A DNA stretch of 64,000 nt from Pseudorhodoplanes sp. (GTDB lineage Bacteria; Pseudomonadota; Alphaproteobacteria; Rhizobiales; Xanthobacteraceae). The position numbers and the translations under genes were made by a program. Positions 52,727-63,057 of this stretch are shown one piece after another; position 1 is the first letter of the stretch; each line of letters starts with the position of its first letter. The notes below the pieces were generated by a model. The model did no database searches. It was not told where the DNA came from and saw nothing but the letters and a program-made list of their open reading frames with translations. Location of the stretch: assembly GCA_022843165.1 (NCBI GenBank), contig JALHOD010000011.1, positions 1-64,000 on the forward strand, read 5' to 3'.

Positions 52727-53905
52727 TCAGGTCACTGCTGCGCGGCGCGTGAAGCGTTGGCCGATGGCCGTCATGGCATTGGTCATGAAGGCCGGAGGTT
52801 CGATGATCAGGCCGCGATCGATGGCGTAGAGGCCGAAGGCCATGGCAGCGGCGAGCGCGGCATACTGGAAATAGGGCGCGAGCGGGTAATTCATGCTCAA
52901 CACGAGCGCAACGAAGCCCATCAGCCGCAAGCCTGCGACCACTGAAATGGCGCCGATCAGTGACATGGCGCGGCTCTGCCGGGTGGTCCGCGGTGCACCA
53001 AGATAGGCATAGGTCAGGGTGACAAAGACAATCGGGTAGAGCGGCGCCAGCAAACGGTCGTGCAATTCCGAATGAATCTGCCCGGCCGGAAGCTTTTTGC
53101 GATCGTCTTCGGAAGGCCAGAGCAATTCCCAGATGTAACGGTCGCGGCTGGAATTGCGGCCGCCGGCTTGCGAACTGTTGGGTGCCTGCGACAGGTCGAG
53201 CGCGTAGCGGTCGTACAGCACGATGGCGGGATCGCGCTCCTTGCCCGGTTCGCGTTCGGCCAGATCCATCCGCTGCACGCTGCCATTTTCCAGCAGAAGG
53301 AATGTGCCGCGTTCGTCTTTCAGGATCGTTCCCTGTTCGGCAAGAAAGGTCGAGCGCTCCTTCGGATTGCGCCGGTCATCGACCAGGATGCCGAGCAGCA
53401 CCCCGTTCGCCTGGCGTTCGCGGATATGGAAAGTGAGGCCCCGTTCAAAGGCATTGAAGCGGCCCGGTTGCACGATGTTGGTGACAAGATCGGCGCGCAC
53501 TTCATTGGCCCAGGCGTGCAGGGTCTTCAGGCCGAACGGTCCGAGCCATGCGCCGATGACGGTCACCATCGCCGACACCATGACGGCCATAATGAAAAAG
53601 GAACGAAATACCACCCACGGCGACATGCCGGCGGCGTTCATCACGATCAATTCGGAATCGTTCGACAACTTGCCGAGCACATGCACGATCGCGATCATCA
53701 GCGCGATCGGCGCAATGACGAGGATCAGCATCGGTATGATAAGGCCGGTGATGCCGAGAAAGACCAGAATGGTCTGGCCACGTCCCGTCATCAGGTCGAT
53801 GTCGCGCAACGCCTGCGTGATCCAGATGACGGATGTCAGACTGAACAACACGACCAGGAACGCACCAAAAGTGGTGCGAAAGATGTAAAGGCCTATCGAC
53901 CCCAT
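52727..53905 (-). CDS. lptF: LPS export permease LptF
   Basis: MGSIGLYIFRTTFGAFLVVLFSLTSVIWITQALRDIDLM; adjacent to lptG. Confidence 0.92.
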   Translation of the reverse strand: MGSIGLYIFRTTFGAFLVVLFSLTSVIWITQALRDIDLMTGRGQTILVFLGITGLIIPMLILVIAPIALMIAIVHVLGKLSNDSELIVMNAAGMSPWVVFRSFFIMAVMVSAMVTVIGAWLGPFGLKTLHAWANEVRADLVTNIVQPGRFNAFERGLTFHIRERQANGVLLGILVDDRRNPKERSTFLAEQGTILKDERGTFLLLENGSVQRMDLAEREPGKERDPAIVLYDRYALDLSQAPNSSQAGGRNSSRDRYIWELLWPSEDDRKKLPAGQIHSELHDRLLAPLYPIVFVTLTYAYLGAPRTTRQSRAMSLIGAISVVAGLRLMGFVALVLSMNYPLAPYFQYAALAAAMAFGLYAIDRGLIIEPPAFMTNAMTAIGQRFTRRAAVT

Positions 53906-54292
53906 CGTCTTGCGACGTCCCCCGTTGGCGTCCGAGCGCGGCCACCCATCTCCACGCGCGAACCCTCCCGCATATACCATCAGGCCCGGGCCTCCCGCCC
54001 GGAACCACACCCCTTTGATCGAGTCACAAAGTGGCCGGGCAATGGCAAAGTGTTGAAAATGCACCGAAAAAAGTTAAGCTCTTGGCAAGATTTTAATCCC
54101 TGTGGCCGTCCTGCACGCCCGCGTTAACAGACTTCGTTCCTGTGGTTAATGCTCGCGGCTCCGGCCCGCGCCTGAGGGGCCGCGTCAGCCGAGAATTTGA
54201 CTTTGCGGCCACGCGAACCCGCCATAAGGATGCGTGTGGCCGCCTGTGGCAGCCAATCCGTCGATTTCCGAGAGACACCCAGGAAAGCCAAA

Positions 54293-55786
54293 ATGTCGGA
54301 CGCCCTGAAGATCGGATTTTCCGCTCCCGCTGCCCCGGTCAAGGGCGTTCTGGTTTTGTTCTGCGAATCCGGTTTGAAGCTCGGAGCGGCGGCCAAGAAG
54401 GCTCTGGCACCGGCGGGCGATCTGCTCACCCGTGCCGCCGCCGCCGACCGTTTCACCGGCAAGAGCGGAAGCGCGATCGACATCGTGGCTCCGGCCGGCC
54501 TGAAGGTGTCCCGTCTCATCGTGATTGGCACTGGCAAGTCCGATTCCAAGCCGGAAGACATCGTGAAACTGGGTGGTCAGGCGATCGGCCGCGTGCCGTC
54601 CAGCGCCACTGACATTACCGTTCTCGCCGAGTGGGCGGATGGCAGCATGAAGCCGGACCAGGCCGCTGATATCGCGCTTGGCATGACGCTGCGCGCCTAT
54701 TCCTTCAAGCGTTACAAGACCAAGCTCAAGGAAGGCGAGGAGGAGGCCAAGACGCGCAAGGTGACCATCGGCGTTAGCGATCCAGAGAAGACGCGCAGGG
54801 CTTGGATGGCGCGCGAGGCAATCGCTGGCGGGGTTGTGATGGCGCGTGATCTGGTCAATGAACCGGCGAACATTCTTTATCCGGAGGAATTTGCGCGCCG
54901 TGCCGCAACACTGAAGAAAGTCGGCGTCGGCATCGAGATTCTCGATGAGCGCGCCATGACCAAACTTGGCATGCGCGCCTTGCTCGGCGTCGGGCAGGGG
55001 TCTGACCATGACAGCCGCATGGTCATCATGCGCTGGAATGGCGGCAAGAAAGGCGAAGCGCCGGTCGCATTCATTGGCAAGGGCGTGTGTTTCGACACCG
55101 GCGGGATTTCGATCAAGCCCGCCGGCAGCATGGAGGATATGAAAGGCGACATGGGCGGTGCGGCCTGCGTCGTCGGGTTGATGCATGCGCTGGCGTCGCG
55201 CAAGGCGAAGGTCAACGTCATCGGTGTGATCGGCATCGTCGAAAACATGCCCGATGGAAAGGCCCAGCGGCCCGGCGACATCGTCACGTCGATGTCGGGC
55301 CAGACCATCGAGATCATCAACACCGACGCCGAAGGCCGGCTCGTACTCGCCGATGTGCTCTGGTACACGGCAAAACGCTTCAAGCCGAAATTCATGATCG
55401 ACCTCGCGACGCTGACCGGCGCGATCATCGTTTCGCTCGGGCACGAATATGCCGGCCTGTTCTCCAACGACGACAAGCTCGCGGAGCGGCTGTCGAAAGC
55501 AGGCCAGGCGACCGGCGAGAAGGTCTGGCGCATGCCGCTCGGACCGGAATACGACAAGCAGATCGATTCCAAATTCGCCGACGTGAAAAATACAGGCGGC
55601 CGCATGGGCGGAGCGATCACCGCCGCGCAATTCCTGCAGCGCTTTGTCGACAAGACGCCCTGGGCGCATCTCGATGTCGCCGGCACCGCGATGGGGTCGC
55701 CGCAGACCGACATCAACAAGAGCTGGGGGTCGGGCTATGGGGTCCGGCTGCTGAACGAGCTGGTGGCGGAATATTGCGAGGGATAA
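54293..55786 (+). CDS. pepA: Leucyl aminopeptidase
   Basis: [30 protein letters not shown]. Confidence 0.96.
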   Translation: MSDALKIGFSAPAAPVKGVLVLFCESGLKLGAAAKKALAPAGDLLTRAAAADRFTGKSGSAIDIVAPAGLKVSRLIVIGTGKSDSKPEDIVKLGGQAIGRVPSSATDITVLAEWADGSMKPDQAADIALGMTLRAYSFKRYKTKLKEGEEEAKTRKVTIGVSDPEKTRRAWMAREAIAGGVVMARDLVNEPANILYPEEFARRAATLKKVGVGIEILDERAMTKLGMRALLGVGQGSDHDSRMVIMRWNGGKKGEAPVAFIGKGVCFDTGGISIKPAGSMEDMKGDMGGAACVVGLMHALASRKAKVNVIGVIGIVENMPDGKAQRPGDIVTSMSGQTIEIINTDAEGRLVLADVLWYTAKRFKPKFMIDLATLTGAIIVSLGHEYAGLFSNDDKLAERLSKAGQATGEKVWRMPLGPEYDKQIDSKFADVKNTGGRMGGAITAAQFLQRFVDKTPWAHLDVAGTAMGSPQTDINKSWGSGYGVRLLNELVAEYCEG

Positions 55787-55801
55787 TTTCTGTTGTTTAA
55801 A

Positions 55802-55857
55802 TACCAATATTTGGTACTGTAACGAATAAGTTTTGCCTCTGTATCCAATATTGGGAT
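55802..55857. promoter_or_regulatory. Pair of operator-like palindromes
   Basis: TACCAA-TAT-TTGGTA (55802-55816) and CCAATATTGG (55845-55854), centres ~40 bp apart, just upstream of the VOC gene. Confidence 0.55.
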
Positions 55858-55862
55858 TTTTA

Positions 55863-56699
55863 ATGTCATCTTCAGTCGTGCGCGCCGGCGCTTTTCTGCA
55901 CCATCTGCAACTGGAAAGCGCGGATCCGGAACGTCTTTCCCGGTTCTATGCCGAGGCCTTGAACATGCGGCGCGAGACCGCGGGCGCAGGGTTCCTCTGC
56001 AGCGGACCGGGCCGCAAGCTGTTGGTGACGCGCGGGCAAAGCCAGAAACTCGGCTATGCCGGATTTGCCTGCCGCGACGCCGAGGGCCTTGCGGATATCC
56101 GCGAGAACGCCCGGAAATCCGGTATCGAGATTCTGCCGTCCCCATCGCCGTTGTTCGCGGAAGGCGCCTTCGCGGTGAGCGATCCCGACGGCAACCGGAT
56201 CGTGTTCGGTCTGGCGCGGCACGACAACGACGAGACGAACGGCCTGCACGCGCCGCTGCAACATCTGACGCTGGCGACGTTCGACGTCGCGGCGATCGAA
56301 AATTTCTATGCCGACAAGCTCGGCTTTCTGGTGTCCGACCGCGTGATCAACGACAAGGGCGAAGCCGCGACCTGCTTCATGCGCTCCAATCACGAGCATC
56401 ACACGCTCGCTTGCTTCAAGTCCGACCGCCAGGGTGTCGATCATCACAGTTACGAGGCGGGGGAGTGGATCCGTATCCGCGACTGGGCCGACCGCTTCGG
56501 CGCGATGGAAATTCCGCTGATGTGGGGTCCGGGCCGGCATGGACCGGGCAACAACCTTTTCATTTTCATTGTCGATCCCGACGGCAACTGGATCGAAGTC
56601 TCCGCCGAACTGGAAGTGATCTACGATCGCCCGGTGAAGCACTGGCCGCATGGCGAGCGCACGCTCAATCTGTGGGGCCGCGCGATCCTGCGCAGCTAG
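55863..56699 (+). CDS. VOC family protein, extradiol dioxygenase-like
   Basis: Two VOC modules; LQHLTLATFD, GVDHHSYEA, NWIEVSAELE supply a possible His-His-Glu metal site. Confidence 0.82.
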   Translation: MSSSVVRAGAFLHHLQLESADPERLSRFYAEALNMRRETAGAGFLCSGPGRKLLVTRGQSQKLGYAGFACRDAEGLADIRENARKSGIEILPSPSPLFAEGAFAVSDPDGNRIVFGLARHDNDETNGLHAPLQHLTLATFDVAAIENFYADKLGFLVSDRVINDKGEAATCFMRSNHEHHTLACFKSDRQGVDHHSYEAGEWIRIRDWADRFGAMEIPLMWGPGRHGPGNNLFIFIVDPDGNWIEVSAELEVIYDRPVKHWPHGERTLNLWGRAILRS

Positions 56700-56713
56700 T
56701 CAGGGAGGCGACC

Positions 56714-57523
56714 GTGGCCGGCAGCCAGTCGATCGAGCAGCTCTCTGCCGTGCTCGAGTTGTTCACCGAACAGCACGGTCTTGTGACGGTGGATGACATC
56801 ATGGCCGCGCTCGGTCTCACGCGCAGCACCGGTTATCGTACCGTGCGGGCGCTGGCCGAAACCGGACTGATCGATCGCGTGTCCGACGAAGGCTATGTGC
56901 TCGGTCCGCGCATTCTCGAATTGTATCGCCAGTTGCAGACCGGCAATCCGTTGCTGGCAGTCGCGCGGCCCCTGATGATGGCGCTCGCCGCCGAATCCGC
57001 GAAGGGCACCGCCGTGCTGCTCTGCCGGTCCTACCGCGACCAGGTGATGTGCCTGCACCAGGAAATGACCTATGGCCCGCAGGAGCCTGTGAGCTACCAG
57101 GTCGGAAAGCCGATGCCGCTTTATGCCGGGTCGTCCTCGCTGGTTGTGCTGGCGGCGCTGCCGCGGCCGCGGCTTCAGCGTCTTTACGAACGCGATGCCG
57201 CGCTGATCGCGAAAGCCGGGCTCGCCAAATCGAGCGAGGAGTTCTTCCGGGCGCTGAAGGAGATCCGCAAGGCCGGATCGCGTGTCAGCCGCGGTGAGGT
57301 CGACAAGGGTCGTATCGGCATTTCCGCGCCCTTCGTACAGGGCGACCTCGGCATCATCGGCTGCCTCAGTATCGTTCTGTCGGAAGCGCATGCCAGCGAC
57401 ATGGACATCAGTCGCGCCCGGCTGCAGGTCGTGGCGGCGGCGGACGACATCACGCGGCAGTTGGCGGGCGGCGAAAGACAGAAAGCTGCCGGCGTGGCGG
57501 TCAAGCGCAAAGCGCAGAAATGA
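56714..57523 (+). CDS. IclR family transcriptional regulator
   Basis: IEQLSAVLELFTEQHGLVTVDDIMAALGLTRSTGYRTVRALAETG wHTH; IclR effector domain; GTG start. Confidence 0.87.
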   Translation: MAGSQSIEQLSAVLELFTEQHGLVTVDDIMAALGLTRSTGYRTVRALAETGLIDRVSDEGYVLGPRILELYRQLQTGNPLLAVARPLMMALAAESAKGTAVLLCRSYRDQVMCLHQEMTYGPQEPVSYQVGKPMPLYAGSSSLVVLAALPRPRLQRLYERDAALIAKAGLAKSSEEFFRALKEIRKAGSRVSRGEVDKGRIGISAPFVQGDLGIIGCLSIVLSEAHASDMDISRARLQVVAAADDITRQLAGGERQKAAGVAVKRKAQK

Positions 57524-59133
57524 CCGCCGCGATCGAGCATTGCGATGTGGTCGTGGTCGGAGCCGGACCGACCGGGCTTGTGCTTGCGCATCTGCTGTCG
57601 CGGTACGGCCTGTCGGTGGTGCTGGCGGAGCAGAACGATTCGACCGTAGGCGAGGCGCGGGCGGTATCGATCGACGACGAATCGCTGCGCATCATTCAGT
57701 TTTTGGGACTGTCCGACGCGGTGACACAGGACATCGCGTCCGGTTACGGTTCCGAATATCTCGGTCCGGATCGCACGCGGTTCGCCACCGTGCGCCCGTC
57801 GCGCAGCGAATATGGCTGGCCAAAGCGCTCGGCCTTTCGCCAGCCTGTTCTGGAACGCACATTGGCGCGCGCGCTGGCGGAGCGGGAGAATGTGTCGGTG
57901 CGTTTCAACACGCGTTATGTCGCTCACGAGGATGACGGAGAGGGCGTCAAGGTTTCACTGCAGACCGTGCACGGCGTCACCGACATTCGATGTTATTTTC
58001 TGGTCGGCGCCGATGGTGGGCGCAGCGCCATCCGCAAATCGATCGGCGCCGAGCTGGCGGGATCGAGTTTCGAGGAGCGCTGGCTGATCGTCGATATCGA
58101 CGACACGCGCGATCCGTTCCGCGACACACGCGTGTTCTGCGACCCGCAGCGCCCCTGCGTGAACCTGCCGGGGCCGAATCGCACGCGGCGCTATGAAATG
58201 CGGATGTTGCCGCACGAGAGCGTCGCCGAGATGGAAAACGAAATGCGCGCGCGGGAACTGCTCGCGCAATTCGGTCCGGATGCCGATGCGCCGATCAACC
58301 GGATTTGCGCTTATACCTTCCACGCCCGTATGGCGGATATCTGGCGCAAGGGCCGCGTTTTCATCGCCGGAGACGCCGCGCATCTCACGCCGCCTTTTGC
58401 CGGGCAGGGCATGAATACCGGTTTGCGTGACGCCGGCAATCTGGCCTGGAAACTCGCCGCAGTCATCGACGGACGTCTCGGTGCGGGCGTGCTCGACAGC
58501 TATCAGAAGGAGCGACGGGACCATGCCTGGGCGATGGTGCGGCTGGCCTTGACCATGGGATTTGTCATGGCGCCGCGTGGGCGGATGCAGGCCCGGCTCA
58601 CGCGCGCGGCGTTTCGTCTGGCCTCCGTCATTCCGCCATTGCGCGACTGGCTCTCGCAGATGCGCTTCAAGCCGCGCCCGCGTTTCACGTCCGGATTCTT
58701 CGTCGCCGACAATCTGTTGTCGCAAAAGATTTGCGGCACGATGATTCCGCAGCCGGTTGTGGAGCACGAGGGACAGCCGGTGCGGATGGACGATGTGCTG
58801 GGAGGCGGTTTCGCCCTTCTCTGTTACGGGCCGGAACCGGCTGCGCTCGCGGCGCGGCTGGGGGACTTGCCGGAGCGATTGCAGGCGTGCGTGATCGGAT
58901 GCCTGCCGCGCACTCTGGCATTTGCCGCGGAAGGTCCGGACGTGATCGTGCGCGACCAGAGCGGGGAGATCGGCGCGCTGCTGGGAGAGCGGCCGGCGGT
59001 GATTCTGCTGCGGCCGGATCGCTACGTGGCGGCGGTTTTCACCGATGACGACATCGCGGGCGGTGTGGTGGCTGTGGAACGGATGATCGCCGCGACCTTT
59101 GCAGCGCAAGAGTCCCTCGCATCCCGCGCCTGA
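57520..59133 (+). CDS. FAD-dependent aromatic hydroxylase (MhpA-like)
   Basis: VVVVGAGPTGLVLAHLLSRYGLSVVLAE, GADGGRSAIRKSIG, GRVFIAGDAAHLTPPFAGQGMNTGLRDAGNLAWKL. Confidence 0.88.
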   Translation: MTAAIEHCDVVVVGAGPTGLVLAHLLSRYGLSVVLAEQNDSTVGEARAVSIDDESLRIIQFLGLSDAVTQDIASGYGSEYLGPDRTRFATVRPSRSEYGWPKRSAFRQPVLERTLARALAERENVSVRFNTRYVAHEDDGEGVKVSLQTVHGVTDIRCYFLVGADGGRSAIRKSIGAELAGSSFEERWLIVDIDDTRDPFRDTRVFCDPQRPCVNLPGPNRTRRYEMRMLPHESVAEMENEMRARELLAQFGPDADAPINRICAYTFHARMADIWRKGRVFIAGDAAHLTPPFAGQGMNTGLRDAGNLAWKLAAVIDGRLGAGVLDSYQKERRDHAWAMVRLALTMGFVMAPRGRMQARLTRAAFRLASVIPPLRDWLSQMRFKPRPRFTSGFFVADNLLSQKICGTMIPQPVVEHEGQPVRMDDVLGGGFALLCYGPEPAALAARLGDLPERLQACVIGCLPRTLAFAAEGPDVIVRDQSGEIGALLGERPAVILLRPDRYVAAVFTDDDIAGGVVAVERMIAATFAAQESLASRA

Positions 59134-59151
59134 GCGCTTTATGATCGCGCC

Positions 59152-59604
59152 GTGACCGAGATCCTTTTTTATCATTTGCTGCGCCAGCCGGTTGAGCGCG
59201 TGCTGCCGATGCTGCTCGAGAAATCGCTGGAGCGTGGCTGGCGCGTGGTCGTGCAGGCGGCGTCGGACGAGCGCGTCGAGGCGCTCGACGCGCATCTGTG
59301 GACCTACAGCGATTCCAGTTTCCTGCCGCATGGAACGGTGAAGGGCGGAGATGCGGCCGAGCAGCCGATCCTGCTGACCACGGACGCGGACAATCCCAAC
59401 GCCGCCAATGTGCGGTTTCTGATCGACGGCGCGCCGCTGCCTGACAACGCGGCCGATTATGACCGCATCGTGCTGATGTTCGACGGCGAGGACGATGACG
59501 CGGTGGCGGCCGCGCGGGCGCGCTGGGCCGACGCCAGGGAGATGGGACTCGCCGCCACCTACTGGCAGCCGGACGAGCAGGGGCGCTGGGTCAAGAAGGC
59601 CTGA
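59152..59604 (+). CDS. holC: DNA polymerase III chi subunit
   Basis: TEILFYHLLRQPVERVLPMLLEKSLERGWRVVV...DAHLWTYSDSSFLPHG. Confidence 0.92.
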   Translation: MTEILFYHLLRQPVERVLPMLLEKSLERGWRVVVQAASDERVEALDAHLWTYSDSSFLPHGTVKGGDAAEQPILLTTDADNPNAANVRFLIDGAPLPDNAADYDRIVLMFDGEDDDAVAAARARWADAREMGLAATYWQPDEQGRWVKKA

Positions 59605-59610
59605 GCCCGC

Positions 59611-59799
59611 TCAGGCTGTTGCGCGGCCGCGGGTCAGCCGGACCGCGATCACCCAGGCCACCCACAGCATGACCATGAACAAGGCCATGAAGGCGATCAG
59701 GCTGAGGCTCGGATAATAGAGCTCCACGATCTGGCCGAGGCCGACGGCGACGCCTTCGGCGGCGATCAGAACGGCGATATAGACGAACATGAGTTGCAT
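59611..59799 (-). CDS. Small two-TM membrane protein
   Basis: MQLMFVYIAVLIAAEGVAVGLGQIVELYYPSLSLIAFMALFMVMLWVAWVIAVRLTRG. Confidence 0.65.
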   Translation of the reverse strand: MQLMFVYIAVLIAAEGVAVGLGQIVELYYPSLSLIAFMALFMVMLWVAWVIAVRLTRGRATA

Positions 59800-60059
59800 G
59801 GTGCGGGTCCCCGGGGGGCAATCTGGCACCGGGGCGGCAAAGCCCGCAATGGCGATCGCGCGCCGCGGGGCCGGCGGCGGAGCGGCCCGTGCAGGGTTTC
59901 CCTCATGATTTCAGCTCTCTCGCGACCCCTTGCTAGCTGTTCGGACGGCGGCCGTTAACGAAGGCCGGCTAATGCCGGGCGGCTTCATTGCCCGCCGCCA
60001 CGATGATGTCTAAGAATTCGGGTCAATGGCGGGATCGACCAGCCAGCCGGGGATGTGGC

Positions 60060-60680
60060 GTGTTTGTTCTGAAGGCGGGGATCATCAGAGGCCTGGGCGG
60101 GGGGCTGTGCGCAGCCGCCGCGCTGATGCTTGCGGCCTGTGCCGCCACCCCGACCGACGGTCCCGCGCCCGCCGTCACGTCCACCGCCAAGCTGTCCGAC
60201 GTCTTCGCGACGCCCGACTGGGCAAAATTCACCGGCGCCAGCAACAGGCCGCTGGTGCAGCGCACGGTCACGCCCGACGATCTGATCAGCGCCGAGGGCC
60301 GCTGCGCCGGCGCGCCGGAGCAGGCCAGCGCCATGGCGGCGACCGACGGCAATGCGCCCGGCACGACGGCGGAAGCCTTGCAGGGGCAGGGCGCGCTGCC
60401 GACGGTGAGCGGCGGCATCGCGCTCGCCATGACCGAATGCCAGGTGGCGCAACGCGCCGGCACGCCCGAGCGGGTGGAGATCGGCAGCGAGGGCACCGAG
60501 CGCACCGTGGTGCTCACCTACATGCAGGGCCAGTGGCCCGGCATCTACCGATTCCGCAGCGGACGGCTGGCCTCGATCGAGCGGGTGGAAGCGCCGCCGC
60601 CGGTCAAGCCAAAGCCCGCCGCCAGAAAACCCGCCGCGAAGTCCGCGCCGGCGCCGGTGCGGATCACGCCGCGCGGCTGA
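60060..60680 (+). CDS. Putative lipoprotein
   Basis: GTG start; lipobox MLAAC, conserved-looking globular region ending in KPKPAARKPAAK tail. Confidence 0.65.
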   Translation: MFVLKAGIIRGLGGGLCAAAALMLAACAATPTDGPAPAVTSTAKLSDVFATPDWAKFTGASNRPLVQRTVTPDDLISAEGRCAGAPEQASAMAATDGNAPGTTAEALQGQGALPTVSGGIALAMTECQVAQRAGTPERVEIGSEGTERTVVLTYMQGQWPGIYRFRSGRLASIERVEAPPPVKPKPAARKPAAKSAPAPVRITPRG

Positions 60681-60687
60681 TCCGCGC

Positions 60688-62577
60688 TCAGGCCGTCGCT
60701 GCTTCCAGCGCACTCGACGCCTCCAGCCAGTCCTGCTCGACCTGCGCGAGCTTTGCGCCGGCCTCCGCGCGCGCTTTCGACAAGGTGGCGCCTTTCGCCG
60801 GATCGGAGGAAAACAGGTTGGGATCGGCGAGCGCTAAGTCGAGCTTCTCGATCTCGCTGCTGAGTTTTCTGGTTGCGGCGTCGGCCTCGGCGATGCGCTT
60901 GCGCAAGGCCGCGAGTTCCGAACGCTTTTGCGCGGAAGCCTTGCGGGCGTCGCCCTTGTTGACGCCGCCATTGCCGTTCGCGGTCTTGTCGCCGCTCTTC
61001 GCATTGCCGCGGCGGTCCGACAGCACGCGGCGCTGGTAATCGTTGAGGTCGCCGTCGAACGGCGCGACGCCGCCGTTCGCCACCAGCCACAGCCGTTCCA
61101 CGCAGGCTTCCAGCAGATAGCGGTCATGCGAGACCAGCATCACCGCGCCCTGATAATCGTTGATCGCTTCAATGAGCGCGGCGCGGCTGTCGATGTCGAG
61201 ATGGTTGGTCGGCTCGTCGAGGATGACCATGTTCGGCCCGCCGAAGGTGGCGAGCCCGAGCATCAGCCGCGCCTTCTCGCCGCCGGACAATTTCTCCACC
61301 AATGTATTGGCGCGGTCGCCGGAAAAGCCGATCTGGCCGGCGCGGGCGCGCACCTTCATCTCCGGCGCGTCCGGCATCAGCGTGCGAACGTGATCGTAGA
61401 CGCTCTCCTGCGGGCGCAACTCGTCGAGCTGATGCTGCGCGAAATAGGCGATCTTCAGCTTGTCGGCGCGGGTGATCTGGCCCTTCATCGGCTTCAGGCG
61501 GCCGGCCAGAAGCTTCACCAGCGTGGACTTGCCGTTGCCGTTGGAGCCCAAGAGCGCGATGCGGTCGTCGTTGTCGATGCGCAGCGAGAGATCGCGCAAA
61601 ACCGGCCTGCCGGTCTCGTAGCCGACATCGACGCCGTCGAGCGCGACGATCGGCGGCGACAAAAGTTTGTCCGGCTTCGGAATCACGATCGGCAGCACGT
61701 CGTCGGCGATCGAGGCGGAGGTCGGCTCCATCTTCTCCAGCATCTTCAGGCGCGACTGCGCCTGGCTCGCCTTGCTGGCCTTGGCGCGGAAGCGGTCGAC
61801 GAAGGCCTGCAGGTGCTTGCGCTGGGCTTCCTGCTTGCGGGCGAATTTCTGGTCGAGGATCTGCCGCTCGCGGCGCTGCTTCTCGAACGAGGAATAGCCG
61901 CCGCGATAGAAAGTGAGCTTTGAGTTCTCCAAGTGCAAAATCGAATCCACCGCGTTGTCCAGCAGGTCGCGATCATGGCTGATCACGATCACGGTGCGCG
62001 GATAGCGCGCCAGATGATCCTCCAGCCACAGCGTGCCTTCGAGATCGAGATAGTTGGTCGGCTCGTCCAGCAGCAGCAGGTCGGGCTCGGCGAACAACAC
62101 GGCGGCGAGCGCGACGCGCATGCGCCAGCCGCCGGAAAATTCCGTGCAGGGGCGCTGCTGGTCCTGCGCGGAAAAACCCAGGCCCGACAGGATGGCGGCG
62201 GCGCGGGCGGGGGCGGAATGCGCGCCGATATCGGCGAGCCTTGTGTGGATCTCGGCGATGCGGTCGGGGTCGGTCGCGGTGTCGGCCTCGCTGAGCAGGG
62301 CGGCGCGCTCCCGGTCGGCCATCAGCACGACGTCCACCAGCGGCTCCGGCCCGTTCGGCGCTTCCTGCGCCAGCCGGCCGAGCGTGGCGCGCGGGCGGAT
62401 GGTGATGCTGCCATGCTCGGCGCCGAGATCGCCGGTGATGACATTGAACAAAGTGGACTTGCCGGTGCCGTTGCGGCCCACGAGGCCGACGCGCGAGCCG
62501 GCCGGCACCCGCACCGAGGCGTTTTCAAGCAGCAGGCGCCCGGCGATCCGGACGGACAGGTCTTCGATGATCAGCAT
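60688..62577 (-). CDS. ABC-F family ATP-binding protein
   Basis: Two Walker A (GRNGTGKST, GSNGNGKST) and LSGGEKARL/FSGGWRMRV signatures, no TM segments. Confidence 0.94.
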   Translation of the reverse strand: MLIIEDLSVRIAGRLLLENASVRVPAGSRVGLVGRNGTGKSTLFNVITGDLGAEHGSITIRPRATLGRLAQEAPNGPEPLVDVVLMADRERAALLSEADTATDPDRIAEIHTRLADIGAHSAPARAAAILSGLGFSAQDQQRPCTEFSGGWRMRVALAAVLFAEPDLLLLDEPTNYLDLEGTLWLEDHLARYPRTVIVISHDRDLLDNAVDSILHLENSKLTFYRGGYSSFEKQRRERQILDQKFARKQEAQRKHLQAFVDRFRAKASKASQAQSRLKMLEKMEPTSASIADDVLPIVIPKPDKLLSPPIVALDGVDVGYETGRPVLRDLSLRIDNDDRIALLGSNGNGKSTLVKLLAGRLKPMKGQITRADKLKIAYFAQHQLDELRPQESVYDHVRTLMPDAPEMKVRARAGQIGFSGDRANTLVEKLSGGEKARLMLGLATFGGPNMVILDEPTNHLDIDSRAALIEAINDYQGAVMLVSHDRYLLEACVERLWLVANGGVAPFDGDLNDYQRRVLSDRRGNAKSGDKTANGNGGVNKGDARKASAQKRSELAALRKRIAEADAATRKLSSEIEKLDLALADPNLFSSDPAKGATLSKARAEAGAKLAQVEQDWLEASSALEAATA

Positions 62578-62623
62578 GGGCGGCTTATGGCTGGAGCTTT
62601 TGTGCGGCGCAACCCTTCTCTGG

Positions 62624-63001
62624 TCAGCCGGGTTTGTGCCGCTCGGCTTCCGGGCGTGCCGGATACAGGGCGCCGGTCTCCGCCAACCAGTCTGCATAAG
62701 CCTGGGGCATCGGCGTCTTGTCGAGCGCGGCCATGGCCTCCTCGAACGTCATCCCGCGCTCCCGGGCGTCGAACAGGCAGAAGGTCCAGCATTGGACAAG
62801 CTCCGGCAGCAGCTGGAAATTGCTGCGCCAGCAGCTCTTGACGTCGCCGCGGCAGGCCCGGGCTTGCGTGCAGGCTGTGTGCTCGCACACCCGCCACAGG
62901 CGGATGGTGTTGCCCCAGCCGCGCATGTTCGTGTCGCTTTTCTGCTCGCGAACCGATCGCGCATGGTCGTGCCGGGACGTGCTTGCGGGATGTGTGGTCA
63001 T
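62624..63001 (-). CDS. Cys-rich small hypothetical protein
   Basis: RVCEHTACTQARACRGDVKSCWRSNFQLLPELVQCWTFCLFDARERGMTFEEAMAALD; ATG at 63001. Confidence 0.6.
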   Translation of the reverse strand: MTTHPASTSRHDHARSVREQKSDTNMRGWGNTIRLWRVCEHTACTQARACRGDVKSCWRSNFQLLPELVQCWTFCLFDARERGMTFEEAMAALDKTPMPQAYADWLAETGALYPARPEAERHKPG

Positions 63002-63057
63002 CTGTGTCTCGCTGGATGAACGAATGGGGAAAATGCGGCGGCATCGCCCGCAGGCAT

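Noticed and set aside
57955-59331. 458-aa minus-strand ORF
   Set aside because: Antisense to the MhpA-like hydroxylase.
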